The notes: generated from the sequence alone by a model not told the origin. Positions 34,255 to 46,819 are shown, counted from the first letter of the stretch. The stretch: DNA of 64,000 nucleotides from Diorhabda sublineata (GCF_026230105.1 NC_079479.1:14767734-14831733), one strand, 5' to 3'. Numbers and translations: made by a program.

Positions 34255-34880
34255 CTTCAGGTTATAGTAATTTCATCTGAAGGACGAAATTCAAATCGCT
34301 CATGTCATAATTTTTCAATTTTTGAGGTTTACCACGTCGGCATGGTAAGATCAATAACTGAATAACATGTAATTGAAACCAAAAATGCATTATTCCAAAA
34401 GATTTTGTCAAACATACTCCTACTAGAAAATACTTATTAACAGAAGTATCTTTTAGAATTTGTTGAACTCCTTCATGAGTTGGGCTACTTGACTGCTTTA
34501 GAACATAATATCTTTATTTATTTAAACAGTATTTTACGGTGAGGTAGTGAATTTATACACACGATGTATATTACTTATGCAATTTATTCATAACCTAACA
34601 CTAAATGCACTAAATTATTCAATATTCACAACATTTTTCACCAACACTCAGCTATTCACTAAACCATGTACTAACTTATTACTAAATACTTATGTACACC
34701 ATTTATTTCACCGTTTGAAATTTGGTTGAAATTTCTAGATAATTCGAATCTAGAATGTCGTAAACAAACAAAAAGGCCTTCTCAGAAGATGTATATCAAA
34801 ACCGTCACAACACGACTGTATAGTTCATCCAATATCAATTGCACATTATAAAAATTTATATAGAAGCAGTGTTTGACAAT
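34255..34880. other. unassigned AT-rich sequence with an R1-type terminus
   Basis: At about 34819, tatagttcatccaatatcaa followed by ttgcacattata matches the terminal motif of repeat R1. The rest is unrecognised. Confidence 0.45.
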
Positions 34881-34884
34881 CAAA

Positions 34885-35945
34885 GCCTGAACTCTTTTTT
34901 CCGGATCGATTGTCATTCAGGAACATTTAATTATTACCATTGGTAGCGAGACTGATCTATAGTTCCAATTTAGTGCGAAAGCTTTCAATTTTATCCAACG
35001 ATGTTAAAATATTGGAATTTCCGCATTGCATTGATTCATTGATTTCATCTAAGTGAGCAAATATATCTGCCAGATATGCAACTTTAATTTACAGATACGG
35101 ATAATCTGAACCCTGGGACTGCAAAAACGACTCAGTCTCATAAATTCGGGAAAGTACTTTTCCGCGAGAAAGCCATCGTATTTGATGTGACTGATGATCT
35201 GCCCACATTTCTTGACATACTGCATTAAAAAGTCGAAAGTTCAGCAGTCGTAATTTATAATAGGCAATAGTTTGCCTGGCAGAGACTTCGTGATAAGAGC
35301 TTCCCTGTAAAAAAATGCTGTTTTTCAATATTAGGATTTTGCTCAACAGGCCTTAGTTATATTTCTGTCATAGCTGATGCTCCGTCTAAGCAAACACTTA
35401 TACAGTTACCTCATTCCAAATTATGTTCATTATATTTGTCCGTTACTTTAAATATTTCTTCATCAGTTGTATGGTTAGGCAGTGGCAAACAAAAATTTGA
35501 AATGATATGCGCGTGATTGATATCGGTGGACCCATCAACTTCTAGCGCAAAAACTCTCAATTTTTTCTCCGTGAAATAGTTTCTGCCAATGCAGGTATTT
35601 TTTCAATTTCTTTAGCAGCTTCTTGGCTAATCATTATCTTGACAATTTCTTTGCAGACAGGTAAAACTAAAGTTTCAGCAAGAGAATGAGGCTTTTTTGC
35701 TTTAACTAACATTTAGCGATCACGTATCTTACTTTTTGTTCTTTGTTTAAGGTTTTGAAAGACGAACTCATGAAATTTACCTGCTTCTTAGATTGATTTT
35801 TTAAACGTCGAAAATACGCTGTGTCTTTTTGGACTCCTGATGGGTTTTTAGTGGTTGAATGTCGTATTAGTTCACTGGGCACTAAAGCTTCTCCGCCCAC
35901 AAAACATTTTGTGGTAGGATTCGACTCCGCAATATGTAAAATCGT
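34885..35945 (-). pseudogene. hAT-type transposase relic (ZBED5-like)
   Basis: Read from 35945 downward on the minus strand. A BED-finger remnant comes first (KCFVGGEALVPSELIRHSTT, then DTAYFRRLK). Next is SLAETLVLPVCKEIVKIMIS with KEIEKIPALAETISRR, then traces of the central domain. Last are LRLLNFRLFNAVCQEMWADH and HQIRWLSRGKVLSRIYE with the KVAYLADIF--L-EIN region. This is the gene order of ZBED5-like hAT proteins. The second BED cysteine (C-x-x-C) is G here, and frames are broken in several places. It ends next to the MULE terminal repeat at 36013. Confidence 0.85.
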
Positions 35946-37329
35946 AACTTATGTAACTTTCGTCGTATTTTCGATGAATAATTATGGGCTTCTTTTTAAA
36001 CGGCGTACACCGACGGGGGTTGAGTAGCCTGGGCGCGAATTTGTATGAAGCGGATGCACAATACCATCGAATAACGATCGGAAAATTCCGAAGTATGTCT
36101 TGTATGTAAGAGACATATTACAACTAAAACTGGTAACTCGTCTCTCATATACGCGTGATAGATTTGCCAAAAAGCAAAAAAAAGCGCTCATTCTCAATTT
36201 GTATTTATATTTCGTAGAGGTTCATTCTTGCAATTCACCAAACACGATTTTATCCGTCTAAAGAAAATACAATAAATATGAATGAAATGAAAGTGCGATT
36301 TCGTTTCCGAACCTGTATGATTGGAAGTTGGTTGATAAATACACCTACAAATTAACAATAAAAACAAAAGAAGATGTAGAAGTATGCAAGCAAAATTTCT
36401 AAGTTATGTTTCTGATCTTTAAATAAATGCCCTAATAAGTATAAAAGCGTGGAACTCTTTTGGTATACCTACTTAGTTTTATTTAATTTCGACACAGCGT
36501 TAATTTTGCCATAGTCATTTATCAATGAGAATAGTAGGTAGTAGGTATCAGAATTTAGATTATTTTATATTTTTTATTGTAATAAAAGCGAGTTTCTTGG
36601 GTTTTAATCAATAATTTATATTACTTTTTCGGTTAATACGTAGATTTATATCTAAGAGCGTATTGAACGTTTTAATTATGGAGGGTAAGGACAGTGATGA
36701 TTTAAAAATCCATCAGATTCGTACAAATTAATTGATAGACACTTGACATGAGAACAGAAGTTGTCAACTTGATTTATCAAAAAAAATGCGATGTTGTCAT
36801 TTAAAAAGCACAGGGTAATAGTTTTAAAACCTGAGATTGGCTATTAGGCTATTAATCATATTTGAATGAATAAACATTAACCATACACATTCAGAACCTT
36901 TTAAATATTTGCAGCGTTGCCATTTTGGGCAAAATAGACTAAAGTTTATATTTTTTAAAGAAAACAGCGTATTTTTTTTAAATAAATCGATACCTTTTTT
37001 AATTTTAAATAAATAATTAAAATGGTTTTCGATAGTTTACTACGTTGCCAGTTTGGGCAGTATCTAGCAACGACATTTTTATTTTTTGAAAGGCAACATC
37101 GCATGTTTTTGTAGTAATGAATTCCGTTTTTTTTCCATTTTGGAAATATATTTAAAAGGATATATCACTGCCATTTTAAGACGACTACACGTAAAGTTAC
37201 AAAAGGAATTCGAAATAAGCGATCTAAAAATATCGATTGCCCCGCACAATTGTTTATAACAATTCAACGATTTATTAAGAGCAATAAAACATCAACTTTA
37301 GATTAAGAATATCCTTGTATAATTGAATT

Positions 37330-39200
37330 TCGTAACAAACACAACCATAGGCTGGACGTGGCTGAAACACTTCGAGAAAGACCTGTAGGATCTGACGCAA
37401 AAGCAAACATAATTGAATTATTCGAAAGAGGCCATTCAATCTCGTCTGCTTACCATACCTATTGTTGTATGAAAATGGTAGAGTTAGGAGATAGTTATGA
37501 AAATTTTGCTTTTGATAGACATTATTTTCTTAAAAAAATGATGTGTCTACACTATGGAAAGTAAATTTTAAAAAACGATTGGCGATTATATAGGTCCCAA
37601 TATGTTACTTAAGCTTGAAGAGTTGCTAAAATTTCATGAAAAAATAGTTCAGTTCTTTTTAAAATATCGGAAAAAAGAATATGCGATTGCACTTTGTACG
37701 GCAATAATGCAAAGAACACTTGAATTGCCTCAATGTTCTGAAATGTTTGTTGATGCAACAGGCAATTGCGATAATCAAAACCACAAGGTGTACTTTTTTA
37801 TAACGCAGTCTGACGCTGGAGGTTTGCCAATAGGCTATATTATTAGCAGTAGCCAAAAATCAGATGTTTTTGAATTGGGTGTTGAAGGTCTTTTTGAAAT
37901 CCTTAAAATTAAAATAAATCCTAAAGTCATTCTTACCGATGATGATTTAGCGGAAAGAAACGTATTACATAAATATTAGCCATCCTCAAATTTGTTATTA
38001 TGTACATTCCATGTCCTAAAAGCATGTTGCCGTTGGCTAACAATGGCAAAAAATTCTGTACCAAAAGAAAAAACACAAACATACTATGCCATGTTTTCAA
38101 AATATTTTATATTCTAAGACTAGTAGAGACCTCGAAAATACAAAGCAAACTTTTTGGACAACTGTGATCATTAAAACTTTAAAAAATATGTTGAAAACAT
38201 GCTAACAAGAATACAGGAGTGGGCAGTTTTCTATCGGCAAAACCTTCCATTGAGAGGTACAGACACAAATAACTATACAGAAGTTATATTCCGCTTATTG
38301 AAAGATATTCCTCTCGAACGCACAAAAGCCTTTAACGTAACACAGCAGATTTTATTGTTACAAACTTTGAGTCATATTATAAACAAAGGATTCTGGATTT
38401 AATTTTTGGTCGAGAGTCAAAAGCTGTTACCTCTAGGTACCTCAAAAACTATAACACGAATTGTAAAGTGTAAAATAATTAACTAATTTACAAGGTTGAT
38501 ATGTTATGTTGCAAATGTACGTGCCCTGTAGGATTTGACGGCAAATATTGTAAGCATTAAGCATTAGTGTTTAAAGTTATAATATTTTATCGGTTATAAA
38601 TAGTCTCTCCCCAAACGCTAAATTAAAGTTGTACGAAATTGCAACCGGTAATAAAGCACCTGAAAGAATATTTCTTCCACTGCAAAATACAGAAATAACC
38701 CATTTTGGAGTGTGCTTTCACATCATCAGCTAATACGTCCGAGAGTGCGTCGCACCAAAATAAAATATCTTCATCTCGAAATGGAACATTGCAGCTTAAT
38801 AACGAATCCTGCTTGCCTTTGGAAAATGAAATTGCAGAACTAAAAGCTAAATGGATATCGTATTCTAATAATATAGTCACTAAACTTGAACAAGATCCTC
38901 AACAATATTATCCTGCTATACAATCATATTTAAATAATATAGATAAATATGCACACAACCATTGCATTGCTTAGTGTAATGCATACTGCATTCAATTACA
39001 AAGGAATTTCGTCAAAAAATAGGACTTCTGCCACAACAACTCGCCGCAAAGGAAATAAAATTCCTATTCAGCCAACGTCAGTGGCAAGAAGAAAAATGGG
39101 AGGAAAAAATACTTTTTCTGGAAGAAGATCTATTGAAAGCAGTGGGTAAAAAAGGCAGCGCACGTATTAAAAATTTGGCTAGAACAAAACGTAGGGCTTG
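37330..39200 (+). pseudogene. MULE (Phantom-like) transposase, broken
   Basis: Consecutive + frames carry the family's domains in order. The N-terminal piece is at 37358-37564. The first catalytic region, at 37602-37979, includes MFVDATGNCDNQ, YFFITQSDAGGLPIGYIISS and PKVILTDD. Then comes LLCTFHVLKACCRWL and the WAVFYRQ / RGTDTNNYTEVIFRLLKD block (38199-38402). A SWIM zinc-finger motif follows as CKCTCPVGFDGKYCKH (C-x-C...C-x-H) near 38510-38560. The C-terminal tail has ELKAKWISYSNNI and QPTSVARRKMGG. At least four frameshifts or stops separate these pieces, so no active protein can be made. Confidence 0.85.
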
Positions 39201-39411
39201 GTGGTAATAAATTTAGAAAATAATGTTTGTATTCGCGTTTATATTAATTTTGTGGTTATTATCATTTAGTAAGAGTTGTTAATAAATTAGTATTTTTTTA
39301 CTAAGTATCCATTGTGTGGTTTTTTTTTTAATTTAAATAAATAAATAAGACCACTAAACTTTTCTAACTAATCACTTAGGTATCATTGCATGATTTACGA
39401 TATAAACGTTG

Positions 39412-39464
39412 TGTATGTAAGAGACGAGTTACCAGTTTTAGTTGTAATATGTCTCTTACATACA
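39412..39464. repeat. perfect 14-bp inverted repeat within the MULE terminal repeat
   Basis: tgtatgtaagagac and gtctcttacataca are perfect inverse copies separated by 25 bases. The left TIR has the same arrangement with one arm slightly degraded (gtctctcatatac). Confidence 0.95.
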
Positions 39465-39564
39465 AGATATACTTCGGAATTTTCCGATCGTTATCGGATG
39501 GTATTGTGCGTCTGCTACATACAAATATGCAGCCGGGGCGGAACTTTTCCGCCGTCCGCGCCAA

Positions 39565-40305
39565 ACGAAGACACCAATAAGATGAATGAAACAAAAACCT
39601 CTCGCTCGTGCGCTCGCGTGAATATAATAATAAGTAATGGTAAGAAAAATACTCAAGTATCTATACATAAAAATATCAAGTATTTTTCTTATCCTTATAT
39701 ATAAGTTTATGAGACACACCAATTAACGACCAAAGTACAACAATGTGCCGCGGTACACCCTTTAAGGAATACTGAGATAGAAAATGAGTCGCACTTCTGT
39801 CATTAATTTATTTAGTACATATTTTTTTTCAAATAATTTTATATTTAATAAAATATCTGCGTCCTAAAGTAAAAACTTTGGAATATGCAAAATATTGTAT
39901 GTAAAATTAATGGCCGTTAGTATATCGAAAAGTCCAAAAAAATTGAATATTTAACAATTGCGGTAATCTTATAAATCTAATTTTATCGCCTTCTTCCGTT
40001 TTCTTTTCCAATGTCAATTTTAAATACATTCATTCCAATGAGCTCGTATTTATCAATAATCGATAAACTTAATCAATGTTACATATAATTTCACAAATCG
40101 ATATATTTAAAAAGATATACACTCACAATTACACTGTCTGACGTGTGTTTCGATAACCTTGACTAGAAAATTAATTCCAGCTGGAAAACCTCTTTGGCCG
40201 GAACCTTAACATTTATTTCTTGAGTACTAACAATAAAGTGGGCTGTGAGGAATTAGCTCTTTGTCCCTATTCAAGCTAATCTTACATTAAGCAGGCTACG
40301 TGCAG
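39565..40305. other. unassigned AT-rich sequence
   Basis: No supported feature. Confidence 0.4.
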
Positions 40306-40306
40306 G

Positions 40307-40690
40307 TATAGTTCTTCCAATATCAATTGCAGAAGACAGTTATGCGAGGAACAATCAATATTTCATACATACGCACGGCACTAATACTAAATTAAGAAAT
40401 GAAAAATAATGTTTAGCCCCCGTATAAAATTCGGTAAACATCTAACAAACCGTCAGTCTACGTGGACTCATCATCTCCACTGTTTACCAATGAAAACATC
40501 GAATCGTGAACATAAATGCATTTCTATAGGTCGCTGTTGTGGAAAGGCCTATGTATACAATTTCTGACGAGGCTTGGTGAGATTAATTTAATTCATAAAT
40601 TTCTTCAAATCAATAGAAATATGGCGTTCTTTACACGATGGGCAACCGGAAACAATGAAATTGCACAGTTTAGTGAGAATAGAAACAGGT
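40307..40690 (+). repeat. dispersed repeat R1, copy C
   Basis: Starts tatagttcttccaatatcaa, continues agaagacagttatgcgagga, acgcacggcact, ctacgtggactcatca and ccaatgaaaacatcgaatcg, and ends in the ttt-gtgagaata motif. Collinear with the copy at 13692-14090. Confidence 0.85.
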
Positions 40691-40988
40691 ATGGATTTAA
40701 TAATGAAGATTTAGATATATAAACACAGCGAGTTATGTTACAGATTGACCAACATAGCTTTGCCTCTGAGATGCGCAAACGATAAACAGAGAGGGTTAGT
40801 GTGCGACAAAGGCCGACTTCGCCCTTTCACCGGGAAGTACAATCGAGAGAAGAATTTTAGTCGAAACCGTTGATTGAATGCAGTACCTGAATCAACGTCG
40901 AAACAAATTTGGTATCGGTTGACGATAACGATAAAACTGTAGATAGGAATCCCAACATCCTTATTTTTTCTTAAGAATTTTTTGAGTG
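40691..40988. other. unassigned sequence
   Basis: Less AT-rich than its surroundings; no frame or repeat recognised. Confidence 0.3.
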
Positions 40989-42090
40989 CTACACTGTTGA
41001 CACATTCTCAGATTGGTTTTTGTCAGGTAGTTCTTTGATTCCGGATAAATTACAATCTTCATCTTCCTGTTCTGATTCAGTGTCCCTATCCTCATCATTT
41101 AAATCAATAACCAGATCATCTACGTCCTCAAATTTCTTCGCTCTTTTGCTAAAAGATTTCCACTGCTCTGGAGAAAATTCTTTGAAAAAATCGTCGCAAT
41201 AATGCATAACATTATTTGCAACATAGTCTTTGAGTTCGGCCCAAACCGATTCGATTGAATTTAAATCCGGATGATATAATTCAGGTTCCAGCATCGTTTT
41301 ATTAAATGAAATATTTCTCTGATTGCATCTCGGCTTTTTTTTTGGTCAATGTCGTTGGCATTTTGTCGATTTGTTTATTATGATAGGGTGTGCTATCGAT
41401 AACCACAATACTCTTTGAATACAAATTCAGAATAAACTGTTCTGACAACAAGTTCTTATAATTATCAAAATTCATCTCATTATGATAATCACCTGTATTG
41501 CAATTCGATTTCCATCTTATATAAGCATTAGGCACAAATCCATTTTCTCCACCTGCATGTATTATGATTAAACGTTGCCTTTTACTAACAGGTTTTTTTC
41601 GACCATCCTCGGTATTATCACTCCAGCCTTTTTGGTGCGTGTGCAATAAATAAGTTTCACCCATGTAAATAATAGGTTGGCCCTCTTCTCTGGTCCGCAT
41701 TTTTTTAGGAATTTTATTCTCAGTAATCGAATGGACTGGCGCTCCATTAATATTTTTCTGTTCGTTTTCACCTTCCTACCTTCCAATCAAAATCCAAGTT
41801 TATAAATGATTTTTTTCTGAAAGACTCCTTGCAACCCCGATAGTCCATATCGCGAATGATATTTCTATGAATTACTCTGAGCATAGGAATTATTTTTTCT
41901 GTGATGTGGAAATTAACTATGCACCTACGTAAAATAGCCAAATCAGCATCATCCATTGTGAGGTTAGAATGTTTCACTCTCTTTTTATTTGAAGTTGAAA
42001 ACGTTTCATGTTCACCTTCTTCTATTTTTTTCATCTCTGATTTAATTTTCCTTACGGTTCTTACGCATATCCTCTACTACTCTTTCTTGA
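40989..42090 (-). pseudogene. IS630-like DDE transposase, decayed
   Basis: From 42034 downward on the minus strand: VKHSNLTMDDADLAILRRCI with the ITEKIIPMLRVIH helix, then a frameshift into KTNRKILMERQSIRLLRIKF, then QPIIYMGETYLLHTHQKGWS. Next are RLIIIHAGGENGFVPNAYI, MNFDNYKNLLSEQFI and SIVVIDSTPYHNKQ, followed by a deletion. The C-terminus is MLEPELYHPDLNSIESVWAE with K-YVANNV. This is the order of a DDE_3-type transposase common in insects. The first catalytic Asp of the family's YMDET motif is G here. The deletion also removes the segment leading into the third motif. Not functional. Confidence 0.85.
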
Positions 42091-42314
42091 ACCTTCGTTG
42101 ATAAAAAATAATTATTAGTACATTTTGACTTATTTCTACCATTTCTTCTTACCTTACCATAAATCTTAAAACATCGTTGACAATTTCTCTACTTTGTCAA
42201 CTCAGAACCTTGTTTTTAACTTTACTGTTCAAAGGCATTTTCAAAGTAACGAACACAGAATTATTACAACAGTCCACTAAATAAATTCTGCACTTTCCAT
42301 TTATCAAGTAGTCC

Positions 42315-42670
42315 AGTCTACTAGAACATAACTATTGGAATGTTACTATAGGATTTAATGATGGTAGTTGGATAAATAGATTTGAACGCTCCTATCTTTC
42401 ATCATCTCCTGTTTACTCTCACTCAATTATTGGATTATTTCTGGGGCATCTGAGATTGATATACGTACAAGAATATTCGGAGCTCTCTTATCATTCATCA
42501 TCCCCTATTTACTAGAACACAATTATTGGAATGTTTCTGTAGGATGTGTGAGTATTTGGACAATTTTTTTAAACTCTTCTATCTTTCATAATCTCCTGTT
42601 TTCTCTCACTCAATTATTGGATTGTTTCTGGGGGATTTGACCTTCATATACAACAAGAATATTTGGAACA
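42315..42670 (+). repeat. minisatellite, alternating A/B units of ~95 bp
   Basis: Two related units alternate. A contains actagaaca-aa-tattggaatgtt-ct-taggat (from 42320 and 42511). B contains ctctcactcaattattggattttct-like sequence, with -tttctggggg (from about 42414 and 42602). Spacings are 94, 97 and 91 bp, giving a dimeric period near 190 bp. A-to-A and B-to-B similarity exceeds A-to-B. Confidence 0.85.
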
Positions 42671-42894
42671 GGGTATAATTTTTTGTTTTCTGGAAATTTA
42701 TTTAGAAGTATTTTATCATAAATAAGCATACGACATGCCCGAAATAATTCGATTTTGGTATTGGAAAATTGTGGAAGAAGGCACAAATACAAGAAAGTTG
42801 ATTGGATTGGATTAGAACTAGAAAATAAATAAAAGAATCATTACATTCTCTGGATACTAATAGTTTGAATTAATAGTTATTTGAAAGAAATTTT

Positions 42895-43195
42895 TCTATA
42901 TTTTACAGTCACAGTGGGGAAATTAAATAGGCAGCAGGCAAGCCCTTCATGTGACCCGAACCCTTCTGTGGTATCAGCTACAGAACAATGAAAAAAGCAT
43001 TGGAAAAGAAAGTAAATAGGAGCAAAACCAATTATTGGGACAATCTACAAGGGCTGAGAATGGCAAAGACTCTTCTGGGAAACTAGAACCACGGTAAATT
43101 TGCTGAATGTATCTACCATATGTAAGAACAATCTACGAATACAAACAGGAGTTTTATCGGGGCAATGTCGCCTCAACAAACACCTGAGAAGAACG
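42895..43195 (+). mobile_element. jockey LINE RNase H-region relic
   Basis: The frame reads PEPFCGISYRTMKKALEKKV, then NYWDNLQGLRMAKTLLG. After shifts it reads LRIQTGVLSGQCRLNKHLRR. This is the end of the RNase H domain of jockey-type elements (GPEPFCG, ... G-L-S-G-H/Q-C-x-L-x-x-H-L). Stops are present. Confidence 0.8.
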
Positions 43196-43199
43196 AACG

Positions 43200-45530
43200 A
43201 TAGATTTTCTTCATAAAATCCATTTCACAGTCACATGTATAATTAAAAATAATCAACAAAGAACTTATAGATTGATTAATTGAGTATTTTATTCTCCTAT
43301 TCAAGAAATTACCGTTTCCACAAAACATTATCCGCATTGTACTTTTTTTGTAAGACCTTTTTCTACTCGGAATTAATTCCCTAGTTTCCATATCCGTCCT
43401 TCCAATACGAATTTAATTTCGATTGAATGATCTTCCACATTATATGTTCTCCTGTTTAACGGACTATCTGGGACTCTCGCTGACAAGTTCTCGACATTCT
43501 TAGAATTCCTTACATTGTTTGTAAATTATTGATTTGGCAACATGACGATAATATTTTATAAAAAATGGATTTTTTCAGGGGTTTATTGGATAAAACAATG
43601 TGTAGTTTCTAGTTTCATTTTTATTCTATAATTGTTATTTGCGTACATGAAAATAATAACCAGCTTTTCTACTTATTGATACAAAGCGTAATTAAAATAT
43701 TCCAGAAAACGAGTACATATCTTTTAGGAGGTTTATTGTGACTCAACGAAAGTATCTAATGTTTCTGTATGCAAGATATTCTTCCAGATTCTAGTTGAAT
43801 CTACACTTCGATTTAATTGAAGAACAATTCAACAAATATCATAAAATGTCTTCTGTTTGTTCTGTTATCCTAGTATGAAGTATATCTGTAACTCTTTCAA
43901 CCACGTGGTTAGGATTTCTAAAATTTTTGAAGAGGAATTCTTGAGATCGCCTATTATTTCTTCATTTGGAAGCGAGCATTTTGAGTTTTATTAATTTTGA
44001 AGGGAATATACACGGCCGTCATATTGTAATTCTTCACTTTCCAAAAAAAATTTGTGAGGTAGTGTGTGTTCTTTAAAGTTATTTAAAAGGTGTTTAATTA
44101 GTTTACCGTTTATATAAGATGTTGAGGTGTTCTGTGCCAGAAGGTATTTTATGCAAAATTTATCAAAGAAAATACAAAAAAATCAGAAATCAGTCAACAC
44201 GATTGTCAAAATTTGGTAGTTTACTTTTGCATACCTCTTTTATATTTATGACTGCCTTGGAACGAGTAGATTGTTTCAAACTTTGTTGAACTGTTTTTTT
44301 TTCAATCTTTCAATTAATTTTCATTTATATAATTTACTGTTGCTGCGATACTCAAATATAATATACCCGACTCATAGGAATTCAAAATTATCAGCAAAAT
44401 AAAATGATTTGTCCTAAAAGAAGAAATAACAGAAATAAATTACTCACATAGACAAATAGTCCAAAAAGTGAATGAATGAATAAATATATGAAGGTCCAAG
44501 GAACCTGATGAAAACTACCCATACAGAATATTTCATTTCAACAACAACCCTTTAAGGGAAACCAATTCTATTACGGGTGCCATCCATCCACCCAATTAAT
44601 AAACATCCCATATTTCAAAGAAAAATCCCCATACTTTTGCAACAGTTATAATATCTTGAAGAGTAACTGAAAATTATTTTTAATTCAAAATTCATTCATT
44701 AATTTTTCATTTCTTCGTTTCTGATCTGGATATGTTTAAAAAAAAGTTCGTTTATGGATGGATTTTATTTTATTCCAACTTTTCGTCATTTCACTCTAGC
44801 CAGCACGATGATTGCTTTGCAATTGTGATACAACTGGTATAAGGATTACATGTGTTTCAGGAGTATATTTTAAATATTCACGTATTGACTATATACCTAA
44901 TCTACAATACAGTTCAACATTTATATTGATTGTGAATTTAGTAAGCTCCTCGTATACATGTTATCCTGATACCCGTTGATACCATATGGCAACACATAGA
45001 CACGGCTGTTTGCTTGGTTGAGAATTCATCGTGGCAACAACCCAATTTGCACGAAAACAAAAGGCACAGAATATTTTTAGGAAAATACACAATAACTGCA
45101 AATTACAACTAAACGAAAGTGGCATGTTTAACACCGATAATATCAATCTACCAGCATATGCTTTCATTTCTTCCGAGATTTATACAACACTAAGATAATA
45201 AATCTTTTTTTTACCTATCAACAGGTCTTGTAAACATTAGAATATGTTATGGTCACATACACGTGGGAAGATGACAGCGGCTTTCAAAATAATCAACGAA
45301 AATAACTAATAATAATGAAAATAATTGTCTGTGGACCGATTTTTAACTCGGCCAAATTGACACTTTCGACGCTCTTCCTTATCGGCAAAACTTGAATCAG
45401 TAACAAATATTTATGTACATCAATATATAATTTCAAATCTCGGGAAGTCCTCGGTCTTCCACCAGAGTTTGTCATATACCGAGTGAGTTTTATTTATGGA
45501 ATGCATCAATTATCTCGGAAAGGACTTGTT
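43200..45530. other. unassigned AT-rich sequence
   Basis: More than 2 kb with no supported gene, repeat or RNA. A minus-strand GRPRTSRD-like stretch near 45430 is faintly reminiscent of a transposase linker but is too short to call. Confidence 0.35.
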
Positions 45531-45532
45531 CG

Positions 45533-45630
45533 AATTTTATAAATTTTTTCGGTTAGGATATAGGTTATTAAATATATTACACGTTTCATGTTGACTTCTA
45601 CTTCTATTACCATATCCTAATATCATTAAA
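45533..45630 (+). repeat. dispersed repeat R2, copy 1
   Basis: ttcggttaggatataggttattaaa...gttgacttctacttctattaccatatcctaatat matches 57213-57306. The ends gttaggatat and atatcctaat are inverted copies, giving a MITE-like unit of about 95 bp. Confidence 0.8.
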
Positions 45631-45639
45631 ATATCAATG

Positions 45640-46540
45640 CGTTCTTTTTCTGATAAAGAATCCATTGCAATTTTCAATAAACATTAACAATAATAATTTA
45701 TTGAAACGTTAAATTTGTTATTGTAACAGTCATAGCCACCTAAATGTATTATTTTAACTTCGGCGAGCTATAAATCCGAAATTATGTCATTTAAGTATAG
45801 AGAATATTACATGAAAGATAATCAGTATTTCTAAGAACACAAAATATACATGGTGATCCATTTAAAATAACAAAGTTCATTATTTTTCCGGAGAAAGGAA
45901 AGGTCTGACAACAATGTAGATATCACCATAATACCTGCCGTATCACAAGACCCTTGTACAAAAAAATTTATAAAAATCGTACAAACCGTTTCCGTATATC
46001 ATTATATAGAAGCGTTTTCTTATTGGGAATGTGGCAATGAAACACCAAAGTAGACTAACTTTAATATATCTTCCAAGCTTTAGAATACTTATGTATTCAT
46101 CACCAGGGAAATAATTGAGATTTGTGGTGTCTTTGAGTTGTGTAAATTTTTGTAAAAATTATAAGTATATAAATTTCGGACGAAATACATAATAAGATCA
46201 TTGAAACAAATAAAAAGAAAATTTAGAACATCTCTACAAAATCCTGTTTGTAAATATATGAGTTCGATTCAACATTATTTAAACATACTGTAAACATTCG
46301 ATTGGCTTTCTTTTAACTATAGAATGTCATCATAGTTCACGAGATATTGGGAAAATTTTATTTTCGTTCTGTAGCTTTCAAGGATTAATTTTTTTAATAT
46401 CAACTGACTAATATAGGCAGTTAGGGTCATACAATAAAGAAACTGCTTCAAGTTTTTAGCAGTATAACTGCTACAAACATCCACATCATCTTCGGAAAAG
46501 GTTTATTCACTAGCAATTTGTTTTCAGTGGCATTGCTTCT
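45640..46540. other. unassigned AT-rich sequence
   Basis: No supported feature. Confidence 0.4.
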
Positions 46541-46544
46541 GCCA

Positions 46545-46810
46545 AGATAAAGGCCAAAAAGTAAGAATAATTTAGAACATGTTTATGAAGATCCCAGTCT
46601 TTGGTGTTACCGAAACAAAGACCAAAAAGAAAATTAATTTAGAGCATGTTTGTCAAGATCGCAGTCTTATACACGGCTTTGCTATTACCAAGACAATGAC
46701 CAAAAAGAATATTAACTTAGAGCATTTTTGTGAAGACTGCAACCTTACCCAAGGCTTCGCTACTTGCCAGACAAAAACCAAAAGAATGGAACACAAATTA
46801 ACTTACTTTC
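46545..46810 (+). repeat. in-frame tandem repeat, 78-bp unit (~3.5 copies)
   Basis: The accaaaaag core recurs at 46621, 46699 and 46777, exactly 78 bases apart, with a shorter diverged unit before it (about 46553). Because 78 is divisible by three, one + frame (46579-46815, 78 codons) stays open and encodes a repeated 26-residue unit: TK-K--INLEH-C-D--L--GFA. No start or splice context supports a gene, and the upstream unit contains a stop. Best called a minisatellite with incidental coding phase. Confidence 0.8.
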
Positions 46811-46819
46811 ACTAGATCA

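Larger units (their letters stand above)
36013..39562 (+). mobile_element. Mutator-like element (MULE), decayed, ~3.5 kb
   Basis: Two inverted terminal regions of about 150 bp bound the element: 36013-36165, and 39405-39562 in reverse. They share cacaataccatc, aataacgatcggaaaattcc, gaagtat-tcttgtatgtaa and acatattacaactaaaactg, and then gtaactcgtctct. Between them lies a fragmented MULE transposase, described separately. Exact outer edges and the expected 9-bp target duplication could not be fixed by eye. Confidence 0.85.

Noticed and set aside
45293..45475. GRPRTSRD-containing minus frame as a transposase
   Set aside because: Only one short motif, with no adjacent HTH or DDE residues.
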